Shown here: positions 16,410 to 25,566 of the stretch, in pieces | Position numbering within the stretch: the first letter of the stretch is position 1 | Layout: every line of letters begins with the position of its first letter | Source: CAYJPA01 sp964371945 | GTDB lineage: Bacteria; Chloroflexota; Chloroflexia; Thermomicrobiales; UBA6265 | DNA length: 44,869 nucleotides | Direction of reading: 5' to 3' | Assembly: GCA_964371945.1 (NCBI GenBank) | Contig: CAYJPA010000048.1 | Location: 1 to 44,869, forward strand | Position numbers and translations under genes: made by a program | The notes under the pieces: generated by a model | The model's database searches: none | Seen by the model: only the letters and a program-made list of their open reading frames with translations | Told to the model about the DNA's origin: nothing

Positions 16410-18333
16410 AACCAGCGTCACCGAACGCATTCTGTTCGAGACCGGCGTCATCAGATCGGTTGGGAGCGTCGACAAAGGCACGACGCAAACCGACACCATG
16501 GAGTTAGAACGGGCACGCGGCATTACGATCAAGTCCGCGGTCGTTTCGTTTCAGCTCAACGAGCTCAAAGTCAATCTGATCGATACACCTGGGCATAGCG
16601 ACTTCGTGGCCGAAGTCGAGCGTTCGCTGCGCGTGCTCGATGGCGTCGTGCTCGTCATCTCCGCGGTCGAAGGCGTGCAATCTCAGACACGGCGGCTTGC
16701 CCAGGCGATTCGTGCGGCGGGATTGCCCGTACTGATCTTCGTCAACAAGATCGATCGCGTGGGGGCTCGAGATGAGCTGCTGCTTGGCGACATCCGCCGC
16801 AAGTTGAGCCTTCGAATCGTGGCAATGAACAATCCGGCCGGGATCGGCGACCGGTCCGCGGAAGTCTTGGCATGCGACCGCAATGACCCAGCCTGGCGCG
16901 AAGGGGTGATCGATCTTCTTGCCGAAACGAACGAGCACGTGATCGAAGAATTCGACCGTACCGGCGGCAATTTGAGCGGTCCATACATTGAGGCAGAACT
17001 GAGAACGCAAGTAGCCAAGGGCGACATCGTGCCGGTCTTCTTCGGCTCGGCGATCACAGGCGTTGGCGTGCCCGAGCTCCTTGAGGGCATTGAGGAATGG
17101 CTCCCAAGAGCGGACGAAACCATCGACGCTCAGGTCGACGGCACGGTGTTCAAGATCGCGCGTCGCCCATCAGGGGAGAAGATTGTCTTCGTTCGCCTCT
17201 TCGCGGGCAATCTGGCAGTGCGAGAGCGCATTTCGACTCAGCGCCACGACTCATTCGGCGAACTGGAACAGATCGAAGAGCGAATCACCGGGATCGATCG
17301 CTTTTCTTCTGGAAGCACAATCGCGATCGATGCCGTTGGCGCCGGGGAGATCGTTTGCCTACATGGTTTGCGAGCGGCGCGAATCGGCGATCGCATCGGC
17401 GCCGAGGAGTCGCAAACCCCGGAGATCGCCCGCGCATTTCCGGCGCCGTCGCTAGAGAGCGTGGTGCGATCAATCGAGCCGGGGCAAATCACTAAATTGC
17501 GCGCCGCGCTCGAACAGCTCGCCGAGCAAGATCCGTTGATTTCACTCCGACAGCGCAACGAAGAGGGAGAAATCTCGGTCCGCCTTTACGGCGAAGTTCA
17601 GAAGGAAGTACTTACGGAGACACTGTCGCGTGAGTATGGAGTCAACGCGAACTTTGGCCGGAGCCAGACCATTTGTATCGAGCGTCCGACCGGGGTAGGC
17701 GAGGCCTTCGAGCTCATCACTGATGACGCGAATCCGTTTTACGGGACGGTTGGTTTCCGAGTCGAGCCGGCGAACATTGAAAGCGGGGTTCGTTATCAGC
17801 GGGAGCTGGGGTCGCTGCCTCTGGCGTTCTATCGCGCGATCGAGGAGACCGTGCATGAAACGCTCGAGCAAGGGTTGTGTGGCTGGGAGGTTACCGATTG
17901 CATCGTCACCTTGACACATGCCGGTTTCTGGTCGCCGGTAAGCACGGCGTCCGACTTTCGCAAGCTCACGCCGCTCGTGCTACTGCAGGCGCTCTCGAAG
18001 GCGGGCACCGTCGTCTGCGAGCCGTTCGAGGAGCTCGACCTCGACATCCCCGAGGATACATTCGGGCCGGTATGCGGAGCCTTGATCAACGTCCGGGCAA
18101 CCATCAAAAACTCATACCCTGAAGGGTCGTCCCACCATATCGTCTGCGAGATCCCGACCGCGGAACTGCGCGGCGTGGAACAGCAGTTGCCGGGATTGAC
18201 GCGCGGCGATGGCGGGTGGGTATCGAACTTCGCGGGGTATGTGCCGGTCAGTGGGGACCCACCAACAAGGAAGCGGATCGGCCCGAATCCGCTGAATCGC
18301 GCGCGCTACCTGGCGGAAGTGGCGCGCGCGTAG
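16363..18333 (+). CDS. Tetracycline-resistance ribosomal protection-type GTPase (Tet(M)/Otr(A)-like)
   Basis: This EF-G paralogue of 656 residues should bind the ribosome and eject tetracycline by GTP hydrolysis. It starts MAVINIGILAHVDAGKTSVTE (P-loop at about 10-18), then SVDKGTTQTDTMELERARGITI (switch I), DTPGH at 74-78 and NKID at 128-131. VDKGTTQTDTMELER is diagnostic of ribosomal protection proteins as opposed to EF-G. The C-terminal domains keep GFRVEPANIESGVRYQ, TLTHAGFWSPVSTASDF and SSHHIVCEIPTAEL. Length is close to Tet(M) (639). It follows a leader ORF and hairpin, suggesting inducible expression. Whether it confers resistance here is unproven. Confidence 0.9.
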   Translation: MAVINIGILAHVDAGKTSVTERILFETGVIRSVGSVDKGTTQTDTMELERARGITIKSAVVSFQLNELKVNLIDTPGHSDFVAEVERSLRVLDGVVLVISAVEGVQSQTRRLAQAIRAAGLPVLIFVNKIDRVGARDELLLGDIRRKLSLRIVAMNNPAGIGDRSAEVLACDRNDPAWREGVIDLLAETNEHVIEEFDRTGGNLSGPYIEAELRTQVAKGDIVPVFFGSAITGVGVPELLEGIEEWLPRADETIDAQVDGTVFKIARRPSGEKIVFVRLFAGNLAVRERISTQRHDSFGELEQIEERITGIDRFSSGSTIAIDAVGAGEIVCLHGLRAARIGDRIGAEESQTPEIARAFPAPSLESVVRSIEPGQITKLRAALEQLAEQDPLISLRQRNEEGEISVRLYGEVQKEVLTETLSREYGVNANFGRSQTICIERPTGVGEAFELITDDANPFYGTVGFRVEPANIESGVRYQRELGSLPLAFYRAIEETVHETLEQGLCGWEVTDCIVTLTHAGFWSPVSTASDFRKLTPLVLLQALSKAGTVVCEPFEELDLDIPEDTFGPVCGALINVRATIKNSYPEGSSHHIVCEIPTAELRGVEQQLPGLTRGDGGWVSNFAGYVPVSGDPPTRKRIGPNPLNRARYLAEVARA

Positions 18334-18408
18334 CTGGTATTTGATTGGGGGGAGACGAGGATAACGATCTATCTGCTCGGCGTCGACCGGCCGGCCGGCC
18401 GGAACAGT

Positions 18409-19740
18409 CTATGGCACGATATTTTGGTTGTAGCGGAACAGGTTGGTTGGATCGTATTGGCGCTTGAGGGCGACCAGGCGGGCATACTTTTGCTCACCGT
18501 AGGCGGCTCTGACGCGATCCTGACTCTCGCCGAAGCCGAGGTAGTTGACGTAGACGCCTTTGCCATATGGTTCCATGTCAGTCCAGAGCTTCCTCGTCCA
18601 GGCGATCGAGTCGTCGGCCATCGCGGGGTCGGGCCAGCGGGCGATGATCGCCAGGTTGTACTCGGAATCGCGATGATCGAACGCGGTGGCGTCCTGCGGC
18701 ACCCGGGCGACCGCGCCGCCGGCGTGCTCAATCAAGACCAAGGAGAGTGGCGAGGTCACCTGTCCGAACCCATCGACGATTGTGCTCAGTGCGTCATCGG
18801 TCAGTTTGGGCAGGAAGTGGGAACGCCAGTAGACCGGCAAGCCGGACGGAAAGGCGCCGTCGAGCATCATTTGCAGTGCGGTGTATGGCATCGCGCCAAC
18901 CTGATCGGCGACCGGCGGTCCGAAATCGCGCAGGGGCTTGAGAACGCGCTCGCCCTCCTCGATCGGTCCGTTGTAGCAGATGATCAGGCCAAGAATGCGC
19001 ATGCCGTCAGGCGCGGTCATTAGTCCGGCAAAAACAGTGAGCTCGTCCGGCGCGGTCGCCGTGAAATCGCGGTAGAAACGGAGCACCTCAGGGGCGCGCT
19101 CGGCAGGATGAACGAGCAGCCCACCAAGCACCGTTGTGACCGGATAGAGTTTGTAGGTGAAGCTGGTGACGACACCGAAATTGCCGCCGCCGCCCTGCAA
19201 CCCCCAGAGCAGCTTGGGATTCTCCGTCGCGGAGGCGTGGACGAGCTCTCCTGAGGCGGTGACGACGTCGGCCGCGATCAAGTTGTCGCAGGCCAGGCCG
19301 CGGGAGCGCATCAACCATCCGAGTCCGCCACCGAGCGTCAGTCCGGCGATACCGGTCGACGAGATGGCGCCCCCGGTCGTGGCGAGGCCGTGTGCCTGGG
19401 TCGCGCGGTCGAAATCGCCCCAGTTCGCTCCGCCTTCGGCTCTGGCGGTACGCGCCACGGGATCAACGTCGACTCTTCGCATTTCGCTTAGGTCGACGAC
19501 CAGGGCGCCGTCGGCGACGGCCAGGCCGGCCGCGTTGTGCCCGCCGCCGCGAATTGCGACACCAAGACCGGCCGTTTTCGCGTGTTTGACCGCTGCAATA
19601 ACGTCTTCGACATCAAGGCATCTTGCGATGGCAGCAGGATGGCGATCAACCATGCCGTTCCAAACCGCGCGCGCGGCATCGTAGCCGCTGTCGCCAGAGG
19701 TCAATATCTCGCCGCGAAACGCTTCGATCGCAACGGCCAT
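18409..19740 (-). CDS. FAD-binding oxidoreductase, berberine bridge enzyme type
   Basis: The 443-residue flavoenzyme has an N-terminal PCMH-type FAD domain with VAIRGGGHNAAGLAVADGA (His for covalent FAD), then GGAISSTGIAGLTLGGGLGW and LACDNLIAADVVTASGE. The C-terminal BBE motif YDPTNLFRYNQNI ends the protein. The position that carries the second, cysteinyl FAD link in berberine bridge enzyme is not a cysteine here (SSTGIAG), so mono-covalent flavin is likely. Substrates of this bacterial branch include sugars and natural-product alcohols; none is indicated. It is convergent with the Tet(M)-like gene and divergent from the PAS/GGDEF/EAL gene. Confidence 0.88.
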   Translation of the reverse strand: MAVAIEAFRGEILTSGDSGYDAARAVWNGMVDRHPAAIARCLDVEDVIAAVKHAKTAGLGVAIRGGGHNAAGLAVADGALVVDLSEMRRVDVDPVARTARAEGGANWGDFDRATQAHGLATTGGAISSTGIAGLTLGGGLGWLMRSRGLACDNLIAADVVTASGELVHASATENPKLLWGLQGGGGNFGVVTSFTYKLYPVTTVLGGLLVHPAERAPEVLRFYRDFTATAPDELTVFAGLMTAPDGMRILGLIICYNGPIEEGERVLKPLRDFGPPVADQVGAMPYTALQMMLDGAFPSGLPVYWRSHFLPKLTDDALSTIVDGFGQVTSPLSLVLIEHAGGAVARVPQDATAFDHRDSEYNLAIIARWPDPAMADDSIAWTRKLWTDMEPYGKGVYVNYLGFGESQDRVRAAYGEQKYARLVALKRQYDPTNLFRYNQNIVP

Positions 19741-20024
19741 GTTCTTTGCCTCCTCAATGACGCTCTCTCATGCGCGGGATTTCGGCCGGTTGAACGGCCG
19801 CGTGGCATTCCGCGACGATGTCGATCTCAATTCTCCTACGAGCACGCTGCTGTTTGATACGTCGTCCATGCTTAACTGGATCACGAACGTGATTTATGAC
19901 AACCGCGTGCTGTCGATTGGGACGAACGGGGCAGATATTTGGTGCGCCACCGCTAGTAGCGTGTGGTGAGTCAGCGCATTGAGTCGCCATTCACATTGAG
20001 CCCAGCATTGGAATCGGATTCTTC

Positions 20025-23000
20025 ATGGAGCCCAGAAACAAGCCTGTCGCCCGTGGGTCGCTCCAGAAAGCGCCCGGCATGATGGTGCCTGCGACGCGTC
20101 GCTCGCCGGTATCGGCCACAACCGATGCTCCCTGGGGCTCGGGGAACCAATCTGGAACCACGGATGCAGGACTTGAGTCCAGCCGCCGCGATCGATTGTC
20201 GATCGCGAGTGATGCGCTGTTCCGGGCAGCGATCGAAGGAAACATGGACAACGTCGTTGTACTCGAGTCTGTTCGAGACAGCGACGGGGAAATCATTGAC
20301 TTCGAGTTTGCCGAGCTCAATGAGCGTGCGGCTCAACTCATGCGAGCTCAACGCTCTGAGATCGTTGGTCGCCTCCTCTCCGAGCAATACCCGCACGATC
20401 GAAACTCCCGGTTCTTTCTTCGGTGCAAGCGCGTAGCGGAATCGGGGGTGCCGGAAGAGGAGGAAGTTTCAACCGGACCACAATTTACCTCGCGGTGGCT
20501 TCGGTATCGAATCGCACCGGTTGGAAGCGCGGTCGTCGTCTACAGTCGCGACGTCAGCCTGCACGTCGATCAAGAAGATGGATTGCGTAAGAGCGAGGCT
20601 CGATTTCGATCGTTGGTGCAGAACAGTTCAGACTTCACGTTTGTGATTCGTCGGGACGGCACGCTCGAGTACGCCTCGCCATCTGTCCAGCGCCTCCTTG
20701 GATCCGAACCGGATCAGTTTCTAGATCAGTCCCCGCTCGCGCTTGTTCATCCAGACGATCAAGCTCTTGTCGCGCAACGATTGAATGGATTCATGCGAGG
20801 CGAACATTCCGACCGCCCAATCGAATACCGTGTACGCCAGGCGAGCGGGAACTGGATCTGGTTCGAGGCGATCGCCAACACCATGCTGGACGATCCCGCG
20901 GTTCGGGGAATCGTGGTGAACGCCCGCGATATCACTGAACGCAAGCTCGCGGAAGAGGCCCAACTGCGAAGTGAGGAACGGCTTCGATTGGCGCTTGAAG
21001 CCGCAAACATGGCTACCTGGGACATGGATTTGGCGACGGGAGAGATCGTTCGGTCGGATGGTATGGCCAGTCTCTTTGGATTGTCCCTGGACACCATCAT
21101 CAATCCAACCACGGACTTGTTCGAGCACATACATCCTGAAGATCGAGAGGTTTTGCCGGAGATGGACCGGCGCCATCTCGAACTGGGTGAGCCACTCGAC
21201 GCGACATTCAGAGTGGTTCTGCAAGACGGTGAGATTCGTTGGATTCGTGAGCGCGGCGGCTTACGCCCTGAGCCAGACGGCGTGCCTCGCAGGATGTTGG
21301 GTGTCACCGCCGATGTCACCTCCCAAAAGCGCTTTGAAGAGCGTCTTCAGGACGCCGAGTCTCGTTTCCGTACGCTGGTCGAGCAAATCCCGGCAGTGAC
21401 CTATGTGGCTAAGGTCGTCCCTGATCACAAGAACCAGCAGAAGACCTATGTCAGTCCACAGATCGAATCGTTACTGGGCTACACCTGCGATGAGTGGATT
21501 TCAGATCCAGATCTGTGGGCCAACTCCGTCCATCCAGATGATGTCGCTCGGGCGGCAAGAGCGGGAGAAGCCGCCTACTCCGTCGGGCGGTTTCAGCTTA
21601 CCGCTCGAATCACCGCAAAGGATGGACGGCAGCTGTGGATTCGCGACGAGTCAGTGCGGGTTGGCGTTGCAGAGGACGGCGACGAGCTCTGGCAAGGCCT
21701 CATGTTCGATGTCTCAGAAGAGAAACGAGTGGATGAGGAGACTCGTTTTCAGGCCGAGCTACTTGCGCAAGTCCCCGCCGCTGTCGTGCGTACAGATCCA
21801 GACGGCGTCATCACACACTGGAATCGATCGGCGGAAGCTCTTTATGGTTGGTCTCGAGCCGAAGCGGTTGGCCGGTCGATCATCGATCTGTTGGGACCGG
21901 ATAACAGCCAGGCGATTCGTGCCTCATGGCCCAAGGAGATAACTGATCAGCCGGCTCGACTCGAGGAATATACCGTCAGGCGCAAAGACGGATCTAAGGT
22001 CTCAATTCATGCGAGTGCAACTCCTGTCGTCGATGAACATGGCAAGGTCACGGGCATCGTTGGCGTTTCAGTCGATTTGACCGAGCGCAAAGCCATGGAA
22101 GCCCGTCTTGTGCAGATGGCCTATTACGATGCCGTCACTGGGCTCGCGAATCGAACCCTTTTCATGGAGAAGTTACAGGAGGTTCTGAAACACCTGCCTA
22201 TGGGCGGCGGGATCGCTGTGCTTTTCATGGACCTTGATCACTTCAAAGTCGTCAATGACAGCCTTGGGCACAACGCCGGAGATGAGTTGTTGGAAATGGT
22301 CGGCGACCGCCTCTCCAAGGCGATCCGCCCAGGCGACACATTAGCCCGGTTTGGAGGCGACGAATTTGCCGTGCTTTGCGAATCGGTCGTCGAGCTCGAC
22401 ACGGCGAGCGCGGTCGCCACACGCTTATTAAGCAAACTGGACAAACCCTTTGTCATTCAGGGGCGTGAGGTCTTCATAAGCGGTTCGGTCGGAATCACGA
22501 TCGCCACACAGCGTCGCGTCTCCGCAAACGAGCTGCTACGTGAGTCCGATGTCGCGATGTATGAAGCCAAGGCGCTCGGCCGGGGACAATCGGCTTGTTT
22601 CGATCCGGCGGCAAACGAGCGGGCCATGCGACGGCTTGCTTCCGAAACCGATCTTCGACACGCCGTCGATCGCGGCGATTTCGAGCTCCACTACCAACCG
22701 ATCGTGAGTCTTGACACTGGATTCGTGCATGGCCTTGAGGCACTCGTCCGCTGGCGACACCCCATTCGCGGATTGGTTCCGCCGGCAGAATTCATCTCGC
22801 TGGCAGAAGAAACCGGATTGATTGTTCCAATCGGAGCCTGGGTACTGGAAGAGGCCTGCCGCGAAGCGGTGATTTGGCGCGGAATACGACCCGACTGTCC
22901 ACCGGTCGTCGCGGTCAACCTCTCGCCACGACAACTTCGGGGAGGCGATTTCGACCGAACGCTCTGGCGAGCGCTCAGCGAAACCGGATTGCCGCCTGAG

Positions 23001-23420
23001 CTGCTCAATCTTGAAATGACGGAATTGGCGCTCGCCGAGGACCCGCTCGCCACGCGTCATTTCTTGAATCTCCTAAAATCGATCGGCGTTCAACTGGCAC
23101 TTGACGACTTTGGAACTGGATACTCCTCACTTGGTCGAATCCACCAACTTCCAATCGATGTAGTGAAGATTGATCGCTCGTTCATCTCCGGACTGGGCAC
23201 CGACAGGAGCAGCTTCGCGATCCTCAAAGCGGTGACCATGCTCGCCCACGATCTTGGTCTGATTGTGACGGCCGAAGGAATCGAAACGAATCTGCAGCGG
23301 CGGATCGTCACCGAGGTCGGGTGCGATCGCGGCCAGGGTTACCTTTTCGCCCGGCCGGTGCTCGCCAATGAGGTGTCGTCGCTGCTTCGCGCCCCCCTCC
23401 ATTTTGTCGCGGCAAGCTAG
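20025..23420 (+). CDS. Multi-PAS GGDEF-EAL cyclic-di-GMP protein
   Basis: The 1131-residue cytoplasmic protein has about five tandem PAS modules (roughly residues 60-180, 190-310, 320-440, 445-575 and 580-700), then GGDEF and EAL domains. The cyclase motif GGDEF is intact at about 777-781, and an inhibitory RxxD site (RPGD) sits five residues before it. The EAL domain keeps EALVRW at about 905, plus VNLSPRQL, EMTE, DDFGTGYSSL, VKIDRSF and AEGIET, so both synthesis and hydrolysis of c-di-GMP look possible. No membrane segment is seen. PAS ligands cannot be read. The start is the first ATG of the frame; the N-terminal 50 residues are low-complexity. Confidence 0.93.
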   Translation: MEPRNKPVARGSLQKAPGMMVPATRRSPVSATTDAPWGSGNQSGTTDAGLESSRRDRLSIASDALFRAAIEGNMDNVVVLESVRDSDGEIIDFEFAELNERAAQLMRAQRSEIVGRLLSEQYPHDRNSRFFLRCKRVAESGVPEEEEVSTGPQFTSRWLRYRIAPVGSAVVVYSRDVSLHVDQEDGLRKSEARFRSLVQNSSDFTFVIRRDGTLEYASPSVQRLLGSEPDQFLDQSPLALVHPDDQALVAQRLNGFMRGEHSDRPIEYRVRQASGNWIWFEAIANTMLDDPAVRGIVVNARDITERKLAEEAQLRSEERLRLALEAANMATWDMDLATGEIVRSDGMASLFGLSLDTIINPTTDLFEHIHPEDREVLPEMDRRHLELGEPLDATFRVVLQDGEIRWIRERGGLRPEPDGVPRRMLGVTADVTSQKRFEERLQDAESRFRTLVEQIPAVTYVAKVVPDHKNQQKTYVSPQIESLLGYTCDEWISDPDLWANSVHPDDVARAARAGEAAYSVGRFQLTARITAKDGRQLWIRDESVRVGVAEDGDELWQGLMFDVSEEKRVDEETRFQAELLAQVPAAVVRTDPDGVITHWNRSAEALYGWSRAEAVGRSIIDLLGPDNSQAIRASWPKEITDQPARLEEYTVRRKDGSKVSIHASATPVVDEHGKVTGIVGVSVDLTERKAMEARLVQMAYYDAVTGLANRTLFMEKLQEVLKHLPMGGGIAVLFMDLDHFKVVNDSLGHNAGDELLEMVGDRLSKAIRPGDTLARFGGDEFAVLCESVVELDTASAVATRLLSKLDKPFVIQGREVFISGSVGITIATQRRVSANELLRESDVAMYEAKALGRGQSACFDPAANERAMRRLASETDLRHAVDRGDFELHYQPIVSLDTGFVHGLEALVRWRHPIRGLVPPAEFISLAEETGLIVPIGAWVLEEACREAVIWRGIRPDCPPVVAVNLSPRQLRGGDFDRTLWRALSETGLPPELLNLEMTELALAEDPLATRHFLNLLKSIGVQLALDDFGTGYSSLGRIHQLPIDVVKIDRSFISGLGTDRSSFAILKAVTMLAHDLGLIVTAEGIETNLQRRIVTEVGCDRGQGYLFARPVLANEVSSLLRAPLHFVAAS

Positions 23421-23434
23421 CTCGTAACGCCCAC

Positions 23435-24160
23435 TCAGTCGATGGCATTGAAGAGCGCAAAACTGTCGTCTTCCGGCGCATATCCGAAGAGCTCCTGGGT
23501 ACTCGTCAAATCCATCCGTTTGATTGCGTTATCCGATTGACCATGCGCGATCGCGAAGCGAACGCTCAGCGGCGCCTCAAGACAGCAGATCAGGAGCTGG
23601 TTGAGATCCCGCTCGCTCACATACGCGGACAGGTTGCCGCGGGTCGGCTCGGTTTCAATCCAGGGAGCGTGGTACGCGCCGATCCTGATCGCGATCACCG
23701 AGAGTCCTTCTGAGTTCGCAAAACAAGCGCCGAGCGCCTCTCCCCAGCATTTGCTGGCGCCGTAGATATTGGCCGGCGAAACGGTGACTTCCACCGGGAT
23801 TGGGTCGCCCTCCGGGTATCCGATGATCGCATGGATGGAGCTCGCGAATATCACTCGTTTGCAGCCGGCATCTTTCGCTGCTTGAAAAACATTGAAGGCG
23901 CCTTTGACGTTGTTGTCGAGCAGAGATTCGTAAAACCCCGAGGCTGGTTCCGGATCGGCGGCAAGATGAACAACCGCATCCATTCCTTCACACGCAGCGC
24001 GGCAAACATCGAGGTCCACAATATCGAACGCGACAGACTCGTGACCGGGTCTTGGCTTCAGGTTCTGGACATCGCGATCGGCCAGGCGAAACCAATAACG
24101 GTCGCCCATATCGCGATAAAAGGCAGTTCCGATCCGGCCGGCGGCGCCGGTAAGCAACAA
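23435..24160 (-). CDS. NAD-dependent epimerase/dehydratase (uronate dehydrogenase-like)
   Basis: The roughly 241-residue short-chain-type enzyme has the extended-SDR glycine motif LLLTGAAGRIGTAF and the Asp of the NAD pocket (FDIVDLD). The catalytic YGASKCWGEAL follows an SSIHAIIGYP serine segment. Length and the SIHAI/YP pattern resemble bacterial uronate dehydrogenases (NAD oxidation of galacturonate or glucuronate); a nucleotide-sugar epimerase is the alternative. The start is a TTG (24160 or the adjacent 24163), with AGAGAGGA about 11 nt upstream; no ATG is available. It is divergent from the TfoX-like gene. Confidence 0.82.
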   Translation of the reverse strand: MLLTGAAGRIGTAFYRDMGDRYWFRLADRDVQNLKPRPGHESVAFDIVDLDVCRAACEGMDAVVHLAADPEPASGFYESLLDNNVKGAFNVFQAAKDAGCKRVIFASSIHAIIGYPEGDPIPVEVTVSPANIYGASKCWGEALGACFANSEGLSVIAIRIGAYHAPWIETEPTRGNLSAYVSERDLNQLLICCLEAPLSVRFAIAHGQSDNAIKRMDLTSTQELFGYAPEDDSFALFNAID

Positions 24161-24270
24161 TCGCAGGATAGTGTCCTCTCTTGATTGGCGCGGGCACGAG
24201 CGTCATGATCTCAGTCAGGTCCGCCGCGGTCGAAAGGATACGTCGATTCAAACAGAGAGAGGAGATAACG

Positions 24271-24603
24271 ATGGCATACGACGAAGCATTGGCCAGGCGA
24301 ATTCGGAGCGAGCTGGACGGAGAGAGTGGATTGGTCGAAAAGAAGATGTTCGGCGGGGTCGGATTCATGCTCAATGGCAACATGGCGGTCGGGATTCACC
24401 GACTCAACAACCTCATGGTTCGGATCAAGCCTGAAGATCACGAGGTGGCCCTTGCCGAACCGCACGTGCGGCTCTTTGAAATGAATGGAAAGCTGATGAA
24501 TGGCTGGATCGTGGTCGATTCGGCTGGACTTGAGGAGCAGGCGGCACTGGCCGGCTGGGTGCAACAGGGCGCGACCTTCGCAAAATCGCTCCCGCCGAAG
24601 TAA
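24271..24603 (+). CDS. TfoX N-terminal domain family protein
   Basis: The 110-residue protein consists of one TfoX_N domain: LARRIRSELDGESGLVEKKMFGGVGFMLNGNMAVGI, then LMVRIKPEDHEVALAE and the C-terminal MNGWIVVDSAGLEE. The MFGG motif is the hallmark. Full-length TfoX/Sxy is a competence regulator, but stand-alone N-domain proteins of this size are common and their role is unknown. The start at 24271 has GAGAGGAGA just upstream. Confidence 0.9.
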   Translation: MAYDEALARRIRSELDGESGLVEKKMFGGVGFMLNGNMAVGIHRLNNLMVRIKPEDHEVALAEPHVRLFEMNGKLMNGWIVVDSAGLEEQAALAGWVQQGATFAKSLPPK

Positions 24604-24626
24604 CCGCGCTGCGCACACTTCGTCGA

Positions 24627-25064
24627 CTATCCGTTGAGCTTTAGTGGCGGTTCCAATCGAGTGATACCCGGGATTCGATCGAACCCGCGGTCGAATGAAA
24701 TGATTTCTCCCGTGCCATACTTCCGCGCCAATACAGCGTGGAAGCTATCGGCAAATGATAGTTTCCGACGGGAGGTGTAGAGATCGAAAACGTCGGGGTA
24801 TAACGAGCGATGCGGTAACACCAGATTGTCCAATCCCAGTAACGGCAAGAGAACATCGCGGATTTTGACACGGGGAATCTCATAGAACGACTGCAAGACG
24901 AAAACGGCCTCAAACACAACCGTGTGGGTCGTCTGAGCACGCGCCAAACCCAATTCAAGCTGGGCAAAGAATTCAATCGATCGTTGTGAGTGGAGCAATT
25001 CGTCGCTCAGGATGAGCCGTAGAAGGACATTTGTGTCGACAATTGGAAGTTCTCGCTCAACCAC
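24627..25064 (-). CDS. PIN-domain toxin (VapC-like RNase)
   Basis: The 145-residue toxin has the four PIN acidic positions: PIVDTNVLLRLIL, VFEAVFVLQSFYEIP, SFADSFHAVLARKYG and ISFDRGFDRIPG. PIN toxins are Mg-dependent RNases that cut tRNA or rRNA and are held inactive by the partner. The start is a GTG at 25064 overlapping the antitoxin stop by 8 nt (GTGGTTGA), a usual coupling in such operons. The upstream open frame is inside the antitoxin gene. All catalytic residues seem present, so the toxin should be active. Confidence 0.87.
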   Translation of the reverse strand: MVERELPIVDTNVLLRLILSDELLHSQRSIEFFAQLELGLARAQTTHTVVFEAVFVLQSFYEIPRVKIRDVLLPLLGLDNLVLPHRSLYPDVFDLYTSRRKLSFADSFHAVLARKYGTGEIISFDRGFDRIPGITRLEPPLKLNG

Positions 25065-25401
25065 GATCGCGATTCCGTTGCGCTTGATAGCGTCGCTCGC
25101 GGTCGGTCCACCCAAGTTCGATTGCTCGCTCCTCCGCCATATGCCTTTCGTCTGAAGTCAGATTACGCTTCGCGTATTGAGATAGTGCGCCTGCCGCCAA
25201 ACGAGTCGGACTGTCAGATGAAAGCTGATCGAAGGCGCTACCTTCCAGGATTTTCCCGGAAGGACTCACCCGGGCAACTTCGAAACCAGCACTAGATTCA
25301 ACGACTTCGACCCGATCGCCCACATGAATTCCGAGGCGGCGGCGAATCTCGATTGGGATTGTGATTTGGCCCTTGCGCGTCACTGTCGATTGGCTTCGCA
25401 T
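25057..25401 (-). CDS. AbrB/MazE-type antitoxin
   Basis: The 114-residue protein has an N-terminal swapped-hairpin AbrB domain (STVTRKGQITIPIEIRRRLGIHVGDRVEVVE) that binds DNA, and a C-terminal acidic/helical tail that should wrap the PIN toxin. The start is ATG 25401; the upstream in-frame stretch covers the promoter. A palindromic operator and a consensus-like promoter sit 21-81 nt upstream, consistent with autorepression by the antitoxin or complex. Confidence 0.87.
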   Translation of the reverse strand: MRSQSTVTRKGQITIPIEIRRRLGIHVGDRVEVVESSAGFEVARVSPSGKILEGSAFDQLSSDSPTRLAAGALSQYAKRNLTSDERHMAEERAIELGWTDRERRYQAQRNRDRG

Positions 25402-25421
25402 TGTTTGCTCCAACCACCAAA

Positions 25422-25482
25422 GTACTACCTGTTCGGTTTCGGGTAGTACCGGCAATATAGCGAGCGCGCCCGGGGTTTTCAA
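25422..25482 (-). promoter_or_regulatory. Promoter and operator of the AbrB/PIN operon
   Basis: On the minus strand TTGAAA (25477-25482) and TATATT (25454-25459) are separated by exactly 17 bp. Just downstream is an inverted repeat GTACTACC-N12-GGTAGTAC (25422-25449) covering the expected start of transcription. A second small palindrome (GGGGTT-TTC-AACCCC) surrounds the -35 box. Confidence 0.7.
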
Positions 25483-25566
25483 CCCCCTGCGCCGCTCATT
25501 CGCGACGGGTATGCTGTGGCACGCGATGAACAGCAGGTTAATGAGACCGGGGAGTTATGACGCGCG

